NCBI RefSeq assembly: GCF_963855985.1
Contig: NC_087105.1
Location: forward strand, 126,501-190,500
Source of the DNA: Ostrinia nubilalis
Lineage: Eukaryota; Arthropoda; Insecta; Lepidoptera; Crambidae
Direction: 5' to 3'
Length of the DNA stretch: 64,000 bases
The position numbers and the translations under genes were made by a program. Below are positions 1-9,855 of the stretch, in pieces. How positions within the stretch are numbered: position 1 is the first letter of the stretch; each line of letters opens with the position of its first letter. The notes beneath the pieces were generated by a model. It saw nothing but the letters and a program-made list of their open reading frames with translations. It searched no databases and had not been told where the DNA came from.

Positions 1-1030
1 GCTACGAAATTTTGTCTACGCTCCACAGTCCACTACGCCACGCGCATCTCCTACGGTGGTGACCAGCCCGTCCCTACTGTTGGGTGGTCTTCGTCACCGT
101 TTTGTCACTGTCGCGGTGACGCGCCCTCTCGTCGCCTCTCGCCTCTTGACAGGTTTATTTTTACTGCTCGAAGTACTTCGAACAACAAACGCCGGGCGAT
201 GACGATTCGCGTAAGTGGCCATTCTACGTTGATGATTTCTTTATTAATGTTTAGATTCGACGGTGGAGTGCTTACAAAATTGAACTGAGTTTGTTATGGA
301 CAGTAGAATGGAGAGAGAGGCATGGAATAGAAGTGGTTAAACAATATTTTTTTCCTGGTTTATTTTATGATAAATCAAATAGACATACTACTTCTACTTT
401 TGTCCGTCAAGAACTTGCTCCTAATATTTGCATATTATGATATCAGACAAAAACAAGACACCGCCGTTACATGCTCAGAGATTTATGCCATCAGCACAGT
501 GAGTAATTAAAACGCGAAATAAAAACTGTACATTTATGTTTCAATTTTGTACGGTCTATCAGACCGAAGTAAATAAGTTAGCGCGATTCTCCAAGCTCCA
601 TTAGTAGGTGGATCTTCATGAATATTTTGTGGTAACCGACGCGAATCGCCTCACTCTGTGTCTTGTATTAATCACCGCGCTGTAGACAGTCATTTGTTTA
701 TGATTCGACATGCAACAGCTTTTTGGGGAAAGGTGTTTGTTTGTAAGCACAAAAATGATTGACAACCGGTTCATGATGAGATGCTACTTATTCTAAGTAG
801 AAAGTTACTAGCAAACAAAAATAGTACTAATACTTTGCTAATTCCACCTTTGCCTTACAAAGGAAACGGGACTAGTCCCACCTCTCGTTCCCACCACTGC
901 AACTCCTGTGTAGCCTGGATCTACAGCTTCACCACCAATAAAAACCCAACCAATTAGGCCTTCATTAGGAAGAAACAGGAGTACCTACTCTTATTTTTTT
1001 TAAGTTCACTGTAAATAAACGTACGCTCGT
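1..1030. other. Non-coding stretch at the window start
   Basis: No supported gene. The first 230 bases are CpG-rich; the rest is AT-rich. A minus-strand frame of about 48 codons is open around 860-1000, but that length is not significant by chance and I recognise no family. Confidence 0.5.
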
Positions 1031-1286
1031 TTCAGCCAAATGACGTCCACTGCTGGACAAAGGCCTCCCCAAGGTTTTCCACAATGAACGGTCCTGCGCT
1101 GCCCGCATCCAGGCTCGCGGGTCTTCACCAGATCGTCGGTCCACCTAGTAGGAGGCCTACCCACGCTACGTCTTCCAGCCCATGGTCGCCACTCAAGAAC
1201 TTTTCTGCCCCAACGGCCATCGTCTCTACGAGCTATGTGCTGTGTGCCTGCCTGTACTGCCACTTGATTTTAGCAATTCTGCGATA
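1031..1286 (-). mobile_element. RTE-type LINE 3' fragment
   Basis: On the minus strand this encodes the end of an RTE-clade endonuclease-reverse transcriptase. The frame contains IARRDDGRWGRKVLEWRP and SVGRPPTRWTDDL, which I know as the C-terminal region of lepidopteran RTE elements. Compared with the copy at 2149 there are small deletions, and the 5' side is lost, as is usual for 5'-truncated LINE insertions. It is a dead remnant. Confidence 0.85.
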
Positions 1287-1697
1287 AATAAATGTTCACT
1301 TAAGTCTTAATTATCTTGAATTTCAGGCTTTAGCTAAACTTTTCAAGGATTTTCCTTGGCCATTCTGTTGGCATTTGTTTCTTTCTATCCTTGTTGCACT
1401 CCGACCGTGCATTGTGGGCCATTAGCAGGGCGACACGGATCGCGCCGCGTGGCGCCGTGTCGCGTCGTGTCGCGTCGTGTCGCGTCGTGTCGCGCTAACG
1501 AGCCGCGCATGTCGCGTCGCCGCGCCAATTACACGCCCGAACTTGCCCGGTAATGGCCGAACTTTTGTGGAATATCTACGATGGAAATAAATGGACTTAT
1601 ATAGACTACAATTCTTGAATAAGTACTTATAACAATGACTTCTGTCTATAATATATTCGAAGTGCTAATAGAAAAACTTAATTTCAGATGTGTACTA
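1287..1697. other. Non-coding stretch with a CpG-rich core
   Basis: No gene is supported. The only structure is the 10-bp tandem repeat at 1441-1500, which is annotated separately. Confidence 0.5.
1441..1500. repeat. 10-bp tandem repeat, CGCGTCGTGT units
   Basis: Three perfect copies of CGCGTCGTGT lie at 1461-1490, with diverged units on each side, about six units in all. The array is extremely CpG-rich in an AT-rich setting. Confidence 0.8.
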
Positions 1698-2088
1698 GGG
1701 TCATTCCATGACAAATGTTACCGAGGGTGAAAAACAAAATATGTTCATTTCGCATTAAATCTGATGAATTTTGAAAGTAACCATTCCAAATTATAATGTG
1801 CAACCCACCCAAAAAAATCTGGAAGAAACAAGTAATTTTTAAGTTATTAGTCTTCAAAGTCTATACTTAAGTCAACTGTTTGAATGATCATTTTCTCTTT
1901 TATTATTGGTAATACGATTTTAAAAAAACTATCAATCTGTGAACCGTTTTGCCACTATATGATTTGAGGGTATTTATCATTGTATTGGTAGATAGCGTCA
2001 TAGTCCCAAAAAAATTGATAATCATCAAGTTTTAAGTGTGTTTTCTTGTTACTTCGGCGATGTAACACCCGAAACGATGGAATGACCC
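1698..2088. mobile_element. MITE-like element, GGGTCATTCCAT termini, 4-bp target duplication
   Basis: The left end reads GGGTCATTCCAT and the right end, reverse-complemented, also reads GGGTCATTCCAT. Similarity continues inward imperfectly (GTTAC shared about 10 bases further in). The direct flanks are ACTA at 1694-1697 and ACTA at 2089-2092, so both ends and a 4-bp target duplication are preserved. There is no coding capacity. The superfamily is not assigned; a 4-bp duplication that is not TTAA argues against piggyBac. Confidence 0.75.
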
Positions 2089-2148
2089 ACTACATTATCA
2101 AATGAATAGTGAAATTGATTTTCATATTTGGTTCTTTCTTCTTTCTTT

Positions 2149-2679
2149 TCAGCCAAATGACGTCCACTGCTGGACAAAGGCCTCCCCCAAGGTTTTCCAC
2201 AATGAACGGTCCTGCGCTGCCCGCATCCAGGCTTTTCCCGCGACCTTTACCAGATCGTCGGTCCACCTAGTAGGAGGCCTGCCCACGCTACGTCTTCCAG
2301 CCCGTGGTCGCCACTCGAGAACTTTCCTGCCCCAACGGCCATCGTCTCTACGAGCTATGTGCCCCGCCCACTGCCACTTGATTTTAGCAATTCTGCGAGC
2401 TATGTCGGTTACTTTGGTTCTCCTGCGGATCTCCTCATTTCTGATTCGATCACGCAGGGAAACTCCGAGCATAGCCCGCTCCATCGCCCTTTGGGTGACC
2501 TTGAGCCTTCTTATGAGGCCCATAGTAAGCGACCACGTCTCAGATCCGTATACCATCACTGGCAACACGCATTGGTCAAATACTTTCGACTTAAGACACT
2601 GCGGTATTTCGGACATATCATATTTGGTTACACTAGATATTTTTGGGAAAACTGTGGCGAGAAAAAGCATCACAGCCAT
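2149..2679 (-). pseudogene. RTE-clade reverse transcriptase, C-terminal fragment with open frame
   Basis: A 176-codon minus-strand frame without a stop. After about 27 residues it reads CLKSKVFDQCVLPVMVYG, then IARRDDGRWGRKVLEWRPRA and SVGRPPTRWTDDLVKVAGK. This is the tail of an RTE-type endonuclease-reverse transcriptase, beyond the catalytic YADD region, so it has no enzymatic activity of its own. Full-length RTE proteins are several times longer; the endonuclease and RT core are missing, consistent with 5' truncation on insertion. The first residues may be host flank read through in frame. The plus-strand side ends in a TTTC-rich tract, as expected for the 3' tail of a minus-strand LINE. 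The open frame points to a fairly recent insertion, but the short length makes this weak. Confidence 0.85.
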
Positions 2680-3890
2680 GTCGTTATCTCATACAAAATA
2701 CAAAAGCTTTATCTGTTAAAAAATGCTTGCCAGCTTGTACTTACTAAATACTTATCTCTATAGTCTTTGTTAATTGCACAATTTTATGAATAGCCATTAA
2801 TTACATTTATACCTTTTATGTCTTTGTAACATTATATCGCTAATAAGTTTCCTTACAAGGAAGGATATCATAGACATTGCACAATTTTACAGCCGTATTT
2901 AATGCCAATTTTACACTCTACGTATCGAAAATCCCCTTACACGGGGCCGCAGTCGTCTCCGCGACATGTAGCGCGGCGAGTTCAGCCAATCAAAACCATA
3001 AATGTTTGATGCTAGTGTAAAAACACTAATTCACCTGAATTATTACTGAAATGAGAGCGCCATCGGTATAGACAAAGGATGTAATAAACAACAAAACATA
3101 CTGTGGCTCTATGTCGAGAAGAGTTAGATAGATAGATAGTCAATTTTGACAATAAATTGGCAAAACTGTGCATACATTGTTGTTACATGGATGTTAATTA
3201 ACACAGGAACTAAACCACAGGATCTATCGGGAGATCGTGCATTGTGACTTTATTTGGTAGAAACTTACATCCAGTAGTGGACAGCCTCGACTGAAATTAT
3301 AATAATGTTGACTCCAATAAAATGAACACAAGATAGAAGATTCATGTAAGCAAGAAGATGATATTGATGAATTCAACGCAACATTAAGTTTAGACTCTAT
3401 TCCCTTATTTAAAAAAGTTAAAATCGCGTTGTTCACTAGTTTAAATTGACGTTTAGTAAGGGAATTAAATTTTAAACCAGTGTTAATCTCACAGCTTAGT
3501 TTTTTGCAATAAGGCACTATGAAACGTGGTACGGCTCATTATGCTGGGCTGTTTGGCAGCCGAGTCGGAGCCGTGTCCAGGCAGCCTAATTGTCACGACC
3601 CGCGGTCACTAAACCGAGCGCAATTAAACTAACGGTTACGATAACCAACGCTCCGCTCCGGCACAAAGTAGCAGAGCAGAGAAACACTTATGCCACAACA
3701 GGTAAATTCCCTCTCAAAAAATATCCTTAGAAATACAGTCATGAAGACTGATGCCTTATACATAATTATGAAGACTTTGATGCCTTGGAAACCTTTTGGA
3801 GTCAGCCTTTATTTCAAGGAAACGTTTTTAAAGATGTTCTTTAAAATCGAATGACCAATAATTTTATTTACTGTTAATAAAAATGATGAG
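2680..3890. other. Non-coding stretch before the LTR element
   Basis: No gene is supported. A small hairpin-like CCCCTTACACGGGG lies near 2935 within a GC-rich patch (2935-2985). Another CpG-rich block lies at 3540-3680. A short GATA microsatellite is near 3127. Confidence 0.5.
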
Positions 3891-3894
3891 TTAA

Positions 3895-4422
3895 TGTAAT
3901 GATTTTAGAATTTATATTGTATTTTATACGATTATTGGTTACTTTTAAATAGTTATTGCAACAATTTTAGTATTTGTATTGTATTTTAGAAGAACCCAAA
4001 AACCCATTATTAAATTAAAATACTTTATTTGATTACATCATAGGCATTTTGCAGACATTAGAATGATTATAGAATTTATTGTGTATTACATCCAATTATT
4101 TCATATTTATTATTTAATTTAATTATTTTAGATTTTTATTGTATACATTTTAGTATTTTAAAAATTAAAAAACAGCTAATTATGAAATAAGTATTGCATT
4201 TGACTACTTCCGGGGCATGCCGTCGATAAGTCGTTTCGAACCGGTCGACTTTCACTAATGGAAGGGGAAGTTACCTTATCGCTGGCATGCCGCTGGACAG
4301 TCAGTTCGATTTGAGCGTTCAAAGCAAGAGGTACTATTAAGATGACGTCATAATGTCGGAATTGTGTAAATCAGTGGTGCTGAAATACAAGTTAGAACAA
4401 CCTACAAGAGTGTTTCATTTCA
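3895..4422 (+). repeat. Left LTR, 528 bp
   Basis: It starts TG and ends CA. The first half is AT-rich with repeated ATTTTAGnATTT-like words; the second half is richer in GC, including CGGGGCATGCCGTCG. It is longer than its partner by 28 bases starting AATGATTATAG after GACATTAG. Confidence 0.8.
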
Positions 4423-4431
4423 ACTCAGAAG

Positions 4432-4449
4432 TGGTACGTGATCTACAGC
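4432..4449 (+). other. Possible primer-binding site
   Basis: TGGTACGTGATCTACAGC starts nine bases after the left LTR. Primer-binding sites begin with TGG because tRNAs end in CCA. I could not match the rest to a tRNA 3' end from memory, so this rests on position and the TGG start only. Confidence 0.25.
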
Positions 4450-4565
4450 TCATAAGGTACGTTTTAATTTATTTGGTTAAAAAGTAATTAAGTAATTGAT
4501 TTTAAAAGTTCAAGTAGAAAAAAGTATGAATATTTCGTTTAATGCATGGAAAAGTTATGTTTGAA

Positions 4566-5236
4566 ACGAGGCTAGACGCGCCTCCAGATTATTAGGCTAG
4601 ATGCGCCTAGACTATGACCATGACCATGACTATGTCCATGACTGTGACCATGACCATGACTATGACTATGACTTAATATAACGAGGCTAGACGCGCCTCC
4701 AGTTTATCAGGCTAGATGCGCCATTGACTATGACTAAGTATGAGACATGTAAAGGTTCCTTAAGAACAAAATATTCGACCATTTGTAAGTACTATTAATT
4801 AGTCTAAACGAATAAAGATATTTTGACTTTTGACTTTGACTTGCAGCATAGAATTGTGGTCAGGTGTCTATATAAATTTCTTTACTGTTTTTAACTTGAT
4901 AGTTTAAGCAAAATTAGTTAATTCTGTGGATAACCTTTTTGGCCTAATTAGTTTAAGAAAAATATTTGATTTAAGTCTATTATATGTGTCGGCTGTTGTT
5001 ATTCCAAATAAATAAATAAATAGACTTTGACTATGACTATGACCATGACTATGACTTAGTATAACGAGGCTAGACACTCCTCCAGTTTATCAGGCTAGAT
5101 GCGCTTTTGAATATGACTAAATATAACGAGGCTAGACGCGCCTCCAGTTTATTAGGCTAGATGTGCCTTGGACTATGACTATGACTTAGTATGACGAGGC
5201 TAGACGTGCCTCCAGTTTACCAGGCTAGATGCGCCT
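4566..5236. repeat. Minisatellite of GAGGCTAGACGCGCC units plus GACTATGACCAT tracts
   Basis: Units beginning CGAGGCTAGACGCGCC start at about 4567, 4682, 5065, 5127 and 5195. Each is followed by a second half (CAGGCTAGATGCGCC) and variable runs of GACTAT/GACCAT hexamers. Between the second and third units lie two sequences that look like LINE 3' tails (AATAAAGATATTTTGAC with TTTGAC repeats near 4812-4845, and AATAAATAAATAAATAGACT near 5007). The GACTAT tracts could have grown from such TTTGAC tails. The array sits directly inside the left LTR. Confidence 0.8.
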
Positions 5237-5334
5237 TAAGGGCCCCATTGTTTAGGATGTCTCTAGAATAAAAAGCCTTCTATTGCTGACATAACAAGGA
5301 AGCCGCCCAGTTGTCACATGAGTTGTGTGTGTAG

Positions 5335-5420
5335 GTCGCACTGAATAAAATACAAATATAAATACAAAATCTTTATTTGTGATGCATAAGCATAATAGAA
5401 ACGTGTCACAATGGTATTTT
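5335..5420 (-). mobile_element. LINE 3' tail remnant
   Basis: Read on the minus strand it gives AATAAAGATTTTGTATTTAT followed by further TTTGTA-type repeats. This is a polyadenylation signal followed by a short tandem tail, typical of LINE 3' ends. No coding part is visible. Confidence 0.4.
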
Positions 5421-5634
5421 TCTACACTTTGCTCAGGGAGCATAATATTAATTGTCAAACAAAAGATTTTTTAGATTTATTTTTTGAGATTTAGATTTTT
5501 GGGAAGAAATGAATCAAACTTTTGCTTAATATAACATGAACATAGCTTCCATATGATGTTGAGTTGATGCTGGTCAGACACAGTTTATTTCGTCGAGTAC
5601 TTTATTTCACAGTTGAGTACAACGACGACTGAAG

Positions 5635-5955
5635 ATGGAGCTCGTATACCGCCAGGGACACCCGTCAGCTGACGATGAAATAAGCGTGCTAAGCGGACGA
5701 AGTTGTCGTCGTCGTAAGAAGGCGCCACCACGATCGTCTTCTATGGGGCCAAGGTTGAAGAAAAATACGCGAAGGAGCTCATCTTCTTCCAGCTCTACTG
5801 AAAGAGCAGTGCCACATGTGGTTCGTAAAATTTCTGATACTCTAGTGAAGAAAAGTATTTTTTTCATTGGTAGTTTTTTTATTGCGTACAAATTATTGAA
5901 TATTACGCATACCTACAGTAAAATGGGAATATTAGCTTATGTAGTAAATCTTTAA
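5635..5955 (+). CDS. Hypothetical 106-aa frame inside the LTR element
   Basis: Function unknown; I recognise no family. The ATG (GAAGATGG) has a reasonable context. Residues 1-50 are polar and basic (GRSCRRRKKAPPRSSS, then GPRLKKNTRR), followed by a run of serines and a stretch ending HVVRKISDTLVKK. Residues about 74-88 (SIFFIGSFFIAYKLL) are hydrophobic and could be a membrane segment or an accidental AT-rich read-through. The 5635-5830 part has balanced base composition, whereas the rest is AT-rich. That suggests a captured coding fragment of about 65 codons running into non-coding DNA. The basic Arg/Ser region could be a gag-like nucleic-acid-binding remnant, a piece of a host exon, or chance. 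Confidence 0.35.
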   Translation: MELVYRQGHPSADDEISVLSGRSCRRRKKAPPRSSSMGPRLKKNTRRSSSSSSSTERAVPHVVRKISDTLVKKSIFFIGSFFIAYKLLNITHTYSKMGILAYVVNL

Positions 5956-8900
5956 TAGTAATGATTAAAGGTAATAATAAATTATTCGATTATAACGTAT
6001 AAAGGAACGTTAAAGTAAATGTGCTAAAAAAATATATTTTTTTAAAATATTTTTACACAAGTAAAGTGAATTAATTAAGTAATGATTCATTTATTTTAAA
6101 ATTGTCATCGGTTCGGACTTTCGGTAGGTTCTTTTGCCAAGTACAATATGTTGTCTATCTATAATTCCACTTCAAAAATATATTTCGAATTATTCTGACC
6201 TCTGATTACATTAGTCTGACCTAGATAGGTAGTTTCTAGATTTAATTCACCTTTTTTTCTAATTTAGTTTTCTCAAAGAACTACATCAGTTAGCGACCTC
6301 AAATAAACACAATATTATATTACTGTAAGAAGTCGTATAAAAACGTCATGCAATTTGTAACTATAAAAAGAACTTAGTACCTGTACCAAGGTTTCATAGA
6401 TAGGTTATGTTAGGTTAGGGTCACTTTAATTCATTTTTTGGTAGAGCAAAAGATATAGGGGAAACGTCAAGGTTCCATAAGAGCAGAAGTTTAAAGTTTT
6501 TCTTTTAGTAGTCTTTGATTTTTTTATGACAATTTTGTGAGCGCTATTATAATAGCTAATGCAAATAAGATAATTTTGTCTTTAACTTAGACATTGCAAA
6601 AGTTAATTGGCTTAGCTAAGAACTACGGACGTCTGTTAGAGGAAATTTTGAATCCTACTACTTGAAAGGATGAACAGTTTACGTAATTATTTTAATGACA
6701 GAAAAAAGAAATATGAGACTGTTTTGGTAAATGAAAAATCCTTTTAAATGTTGTTAGTGAGTGCACATGTTGACGCAAAACCGATGCTGAAACTAAGTAT
6801 AGTTTGGCGGATCATTTCAATATCAATTCCAATTGTAAAAGTTGTGGTCAATCATCAGTCGTACCTCTGTGTATAGATCTAATATAAACAAAAATGTTGA
6901 TGAGATTGACGCTATAGAAGTGTTAGTGGTTGATGATGCATAGCAGACTTCACTGACAATGGACGATTTGACACCATTCCCCATTGATTCGATATTACAA
7001 TTTGTTAAAGACATTCTGATCTTGAAAACTTAATCTGAAATGACCTGTAAATTACCGTTTTTGGTCGCATTGTAATTAAGAAAAGTAGTTGGATTAAATT
7101 CACAAAATAGTGACGTCACTTGCTTGTCGTGCCATACAAAATCTATGGGAGTTTGATTTAACAGTTTTTAAAAGTACGTCAATTGACTAGTGGTGTCAAC
7201 ACGTCTATTGGTCAAAACTTCACGCAACTGCAATTTCGCACGGTTTTGAATACTGACATTCTATAAAATTCCTGGTCAGAATATTTTCGAGAGCCACGAA
7301 GATGACGGACACGGGTGAATACCAGTTAACATAAATTTCTAGTTTTACAGAGGATAGTTTCTGGCGTTTAGAGTTGCCTTTCGATTTAAATTTTTAAAAT
7401 AACTTGACACCTGGCGAGCTTAAGGCCGTGGGTTCGATTCCCGCCTTAGGTGGTTCTATATTATCAAATGATAAAAAAGTATATACAGGGGATGTTTAGA
7501 TAAACTAATATTTTATAACGCGAATAGCTTTCCGCCGAGGGTTCGCCCGCGTGGAATTTTGTTTGTCACAGTTGTTTGTTTTGTATGTCCTTCCCCGGGA
7601 CTCAATCTCTATGCCAAATTTCATCAAAATCGGTTCAGTGGTTTAAGAGTGAAAGCAAGTATACAGAGTTACTTTCGCATTTATAATATGTATTAATATA
7701 TAAATTAAACTGGGGCCAAGTACCGGGTGTTTAAAAGAGCCTATTTAATTCACAACGGCAAAGGTGAAATCGTTTTTAGTAATTTGTCGCCTAGTCCAAT
7801 AACACTTAAAGCAAATGTTTTAATAGCTACGTCAATGCTTTTTAGAGCATGTCCAATATGTCGTGTGAATCGAATTGTAAAAGACCCCTCAGCTATGGAT
7901 ACTCTCGATAGAGCTGATATTATGACTAAGCCCGGACTTAGTTCTGATTAGTTATATTAGCTTTATACTCTTTTGTGAAATTATCGCGATTGTATTGCTA
8001 TAAATCTGACTGAGATTGGACGTAGGTACACGTGCAGTCTTTGATGTCAGGATGAAAAATAATGTGCAAATACCACCATTACCACTTATCTCATTACAAA
8101 AGGGTTCAGAAATCCATAGATGACTAACTTGATCCATAGCTGTTTATCAATATTATTCAGGACTCTAAATCATATTTAAGTCAGGTCTTGATGATAAAGA
8201 GAAAAGTCTACAAAGATCTGTAGCAGTCACTTATTTTAGTCGACCCACAGACAGACGACCCCTGAGGAAAGACATCTTCAATGAAATCTTCAATGAAAGA
8301 CAACTTCCATGAGTTAGAGACACTAGCTGTGGTGTGTGTGCTAAAAAAAAAAGGTGTATATCTTTTAGGACTTTAAAGTTTCTACTGGTTATGCTGCCTT
8401 AAGAACCACGTTAAAAAAAAAAGAGAAGAAATTTAGTTCCGCGAATAGTCCAAATACCAAAATTTAGTCATAGAATCTGACGACAACCCATCCAAACATC
8501 ATAATCTCTTCAAATAGTAGATACAGTAAGGTTGATGCCAAATTATTTTTAGTGGTCCCACGTACAGCTAGATGGCAAATATGTTGCGCTAATCGTGATG
8601 AAATCGAGCATCACAGACATTCAGAAACACATAATATAAGAACATTGTAATTGTACCTATTGGTTTAAAAAAAACTTGGAATATTTGTAGAGGAGAAAAT
8701 TATGTTAAGGCCTTAGAAATACATAATTCTGATGAAAGTACCTTTAGTGTTAATCATAAATCGTGACCATAATAATTCATTATTTACCAGATTACGGTTA
8801 CAAATGGATATAATTGGATATAATATTAACGTTTTGACATGTTCTTATAAACTTACTATCTTTCACATGGCAATCATGGCAAGATACACTGTGATTAAAT

Positions 8901-9351
8901 TGATTATGTACTAACAGCTAATGGACGTGTATTAATGTGAAATAAAAATTTGGATTTAAAAAGAGAAGTTTCCAATATATTCAATATGAGAAGTTTTGAG
9001 AACATTATAAAGTAAAACGATTAATATCTGAATTTCATGCAAATATCCGTTATTATTGGTTATAAAATAAGTCATTACGAATAATATAGATTAGGTGAAA
9101 ATGTATAGTGTGTATAAGTACCTACAAGATTTTTATCCCTTTCTTAACATTTGTTACTGGTTTAATATGGAGAATATAGTTTCTAAAATGCATTATTAAT
9201 GTTAAAACACTTGTTACCAAGTTGTCATAGAATTGTTTATCATACTACTAATATATGCTCCATATTGTTTTGAAAAGTAATATTAATGATTTTAGAATAA
9301 ATCCTTATTGGACGTGAATGCCGGGAGGCATCACGGTGTCGGATAGCCGAA
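5956..9351. other. LTR element interior without long frames
   Basis: There is no gag-pol. A tRNA-like T-arm with perfect box B (GGTTCGATTCC) lies near 7430-7445, possibly a SINE remnant. A LINE-type 3' repeat at 7524-7697 is annotated separately. The last 45 bases before the right LTR (GCCGGGAGGCATCACGG and on) are GC-rich but not an obvious polypurine tract. Confidence 0.55.
7524..7697 (+). mobile_element. Lepidopteran LINE-type 3' repeat (AGCTTTCCGC...TTCGCATTTATAAT)
   Basis: It starts AGCTTTCCGCC with CGCCCGCGTGGAATTTTG, passes through CAAAATCGGTTCAGTGGTTT, and ends TTTCGCATTTATAATATGTA. The same blocks recur at 31882, 50047 and 52167, with a 3' part at 27345. I know this as a very common lepidopteran non-coding repeat, probably the 3' end of a LINE; the clade is not assigned. 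Confidence 0.75.
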
Positions 9352-9851
9352 TGTAATGATTTTAGAATTTATATTGTATTTTATACGATTATTGGTTACT
9401 TTTAAATAGTTATTGCAACAATTTTAGTATTTGTATTGTATTTTAGAAGAACCCAAAAACCCATTATTAAATTAAAATACTTTATTTGATTACATCATAG
9501 GCATTTTGCAGACATTAGATCCAATTATTTCATATTTATTATTTAATTTAATTATTTTAGATTTTTATTGTATACATTTTAGTATTTTAAAAATTAAAAA
9601 ACAGCTAATTATGAAATAAGTATTGCATTTGACTACTTCCGGGGCATGCCGTCGATAAGTCGTTTCGAACCGGTCGACTTTCACTAATGGAAGGGGAAGT
9701 TACCTTATCGCTGGCATGCCGCTGGACAGTCAGTTCGATTTGAGCGTTCAAAGCAAGAGGTACTATTAAGATGACGTCATAATGTCGGAATTGTGTAAAT
9801 CAGTGGTGCTGAAATACAAGTTAGAACAACCTACAAGAGTGTTTCATTTCA
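9352..9851 (+). repeat. Right LTR, 500 bp
   Basis: It matches the left LTR base for base as far as I can read, apart from the missing 28 bases. The difference in lengths (528 against 500) equals that single indel exactly. Confidence 0.8.
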
Positions 9852-9855
9852 TTAA

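Larger units (their letters stand above)
3895..9851 (+). mobile_element. Non-autonomous LTR retrotransposon (LARD-like), 5.96 kb
   Basis: Two direct repeats (3895-4422 and 9352-9851) both begin TGTAATG and end TTTCA, as LTRs do. The outer flanks are TTAA at 3891-3894 and TTAA at 9852-9855, a matching 4-bp target duplication. The LTRs are identical by eye except for 28 bases absent from the right copy, so the insertion should be young. Yet the 4.9-kb interior has no gag, protease, integrase or reverse transcriptase frame. It holds a minisatellite, fragments of other repeats and one 106-codon frame. This is the architecture of a large retrotransposon derivative mobilised in trans. Alternatives: two solo LTRs that happen to share TTAA, or a segmental duplication. 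The strand is the direction in which the LTR ends TTTCA and a TGG-led candidate primer site follows; it is tentative. Confidence 0.72.

Noticed and set aside
1356..1553. Arginine-rich 65-codon frame
   Set aside because: It is a translation of the 10-bp CpG tandem array.
6405..6425. GTTAGGTTAGGG, like the insect telomere repeat TTAGG
   Set aside because: Only two units; too short to be telomeric.
7727..7951. A 74-codon frame ending DRADIMTKPGLSSD, similar to the ADIMTKP end of copia RNase H
   Set aside because: Only these few residues match; the rest of the frame does not look like copia and there is no integrase or reverse transcriptase nearby in any frame.
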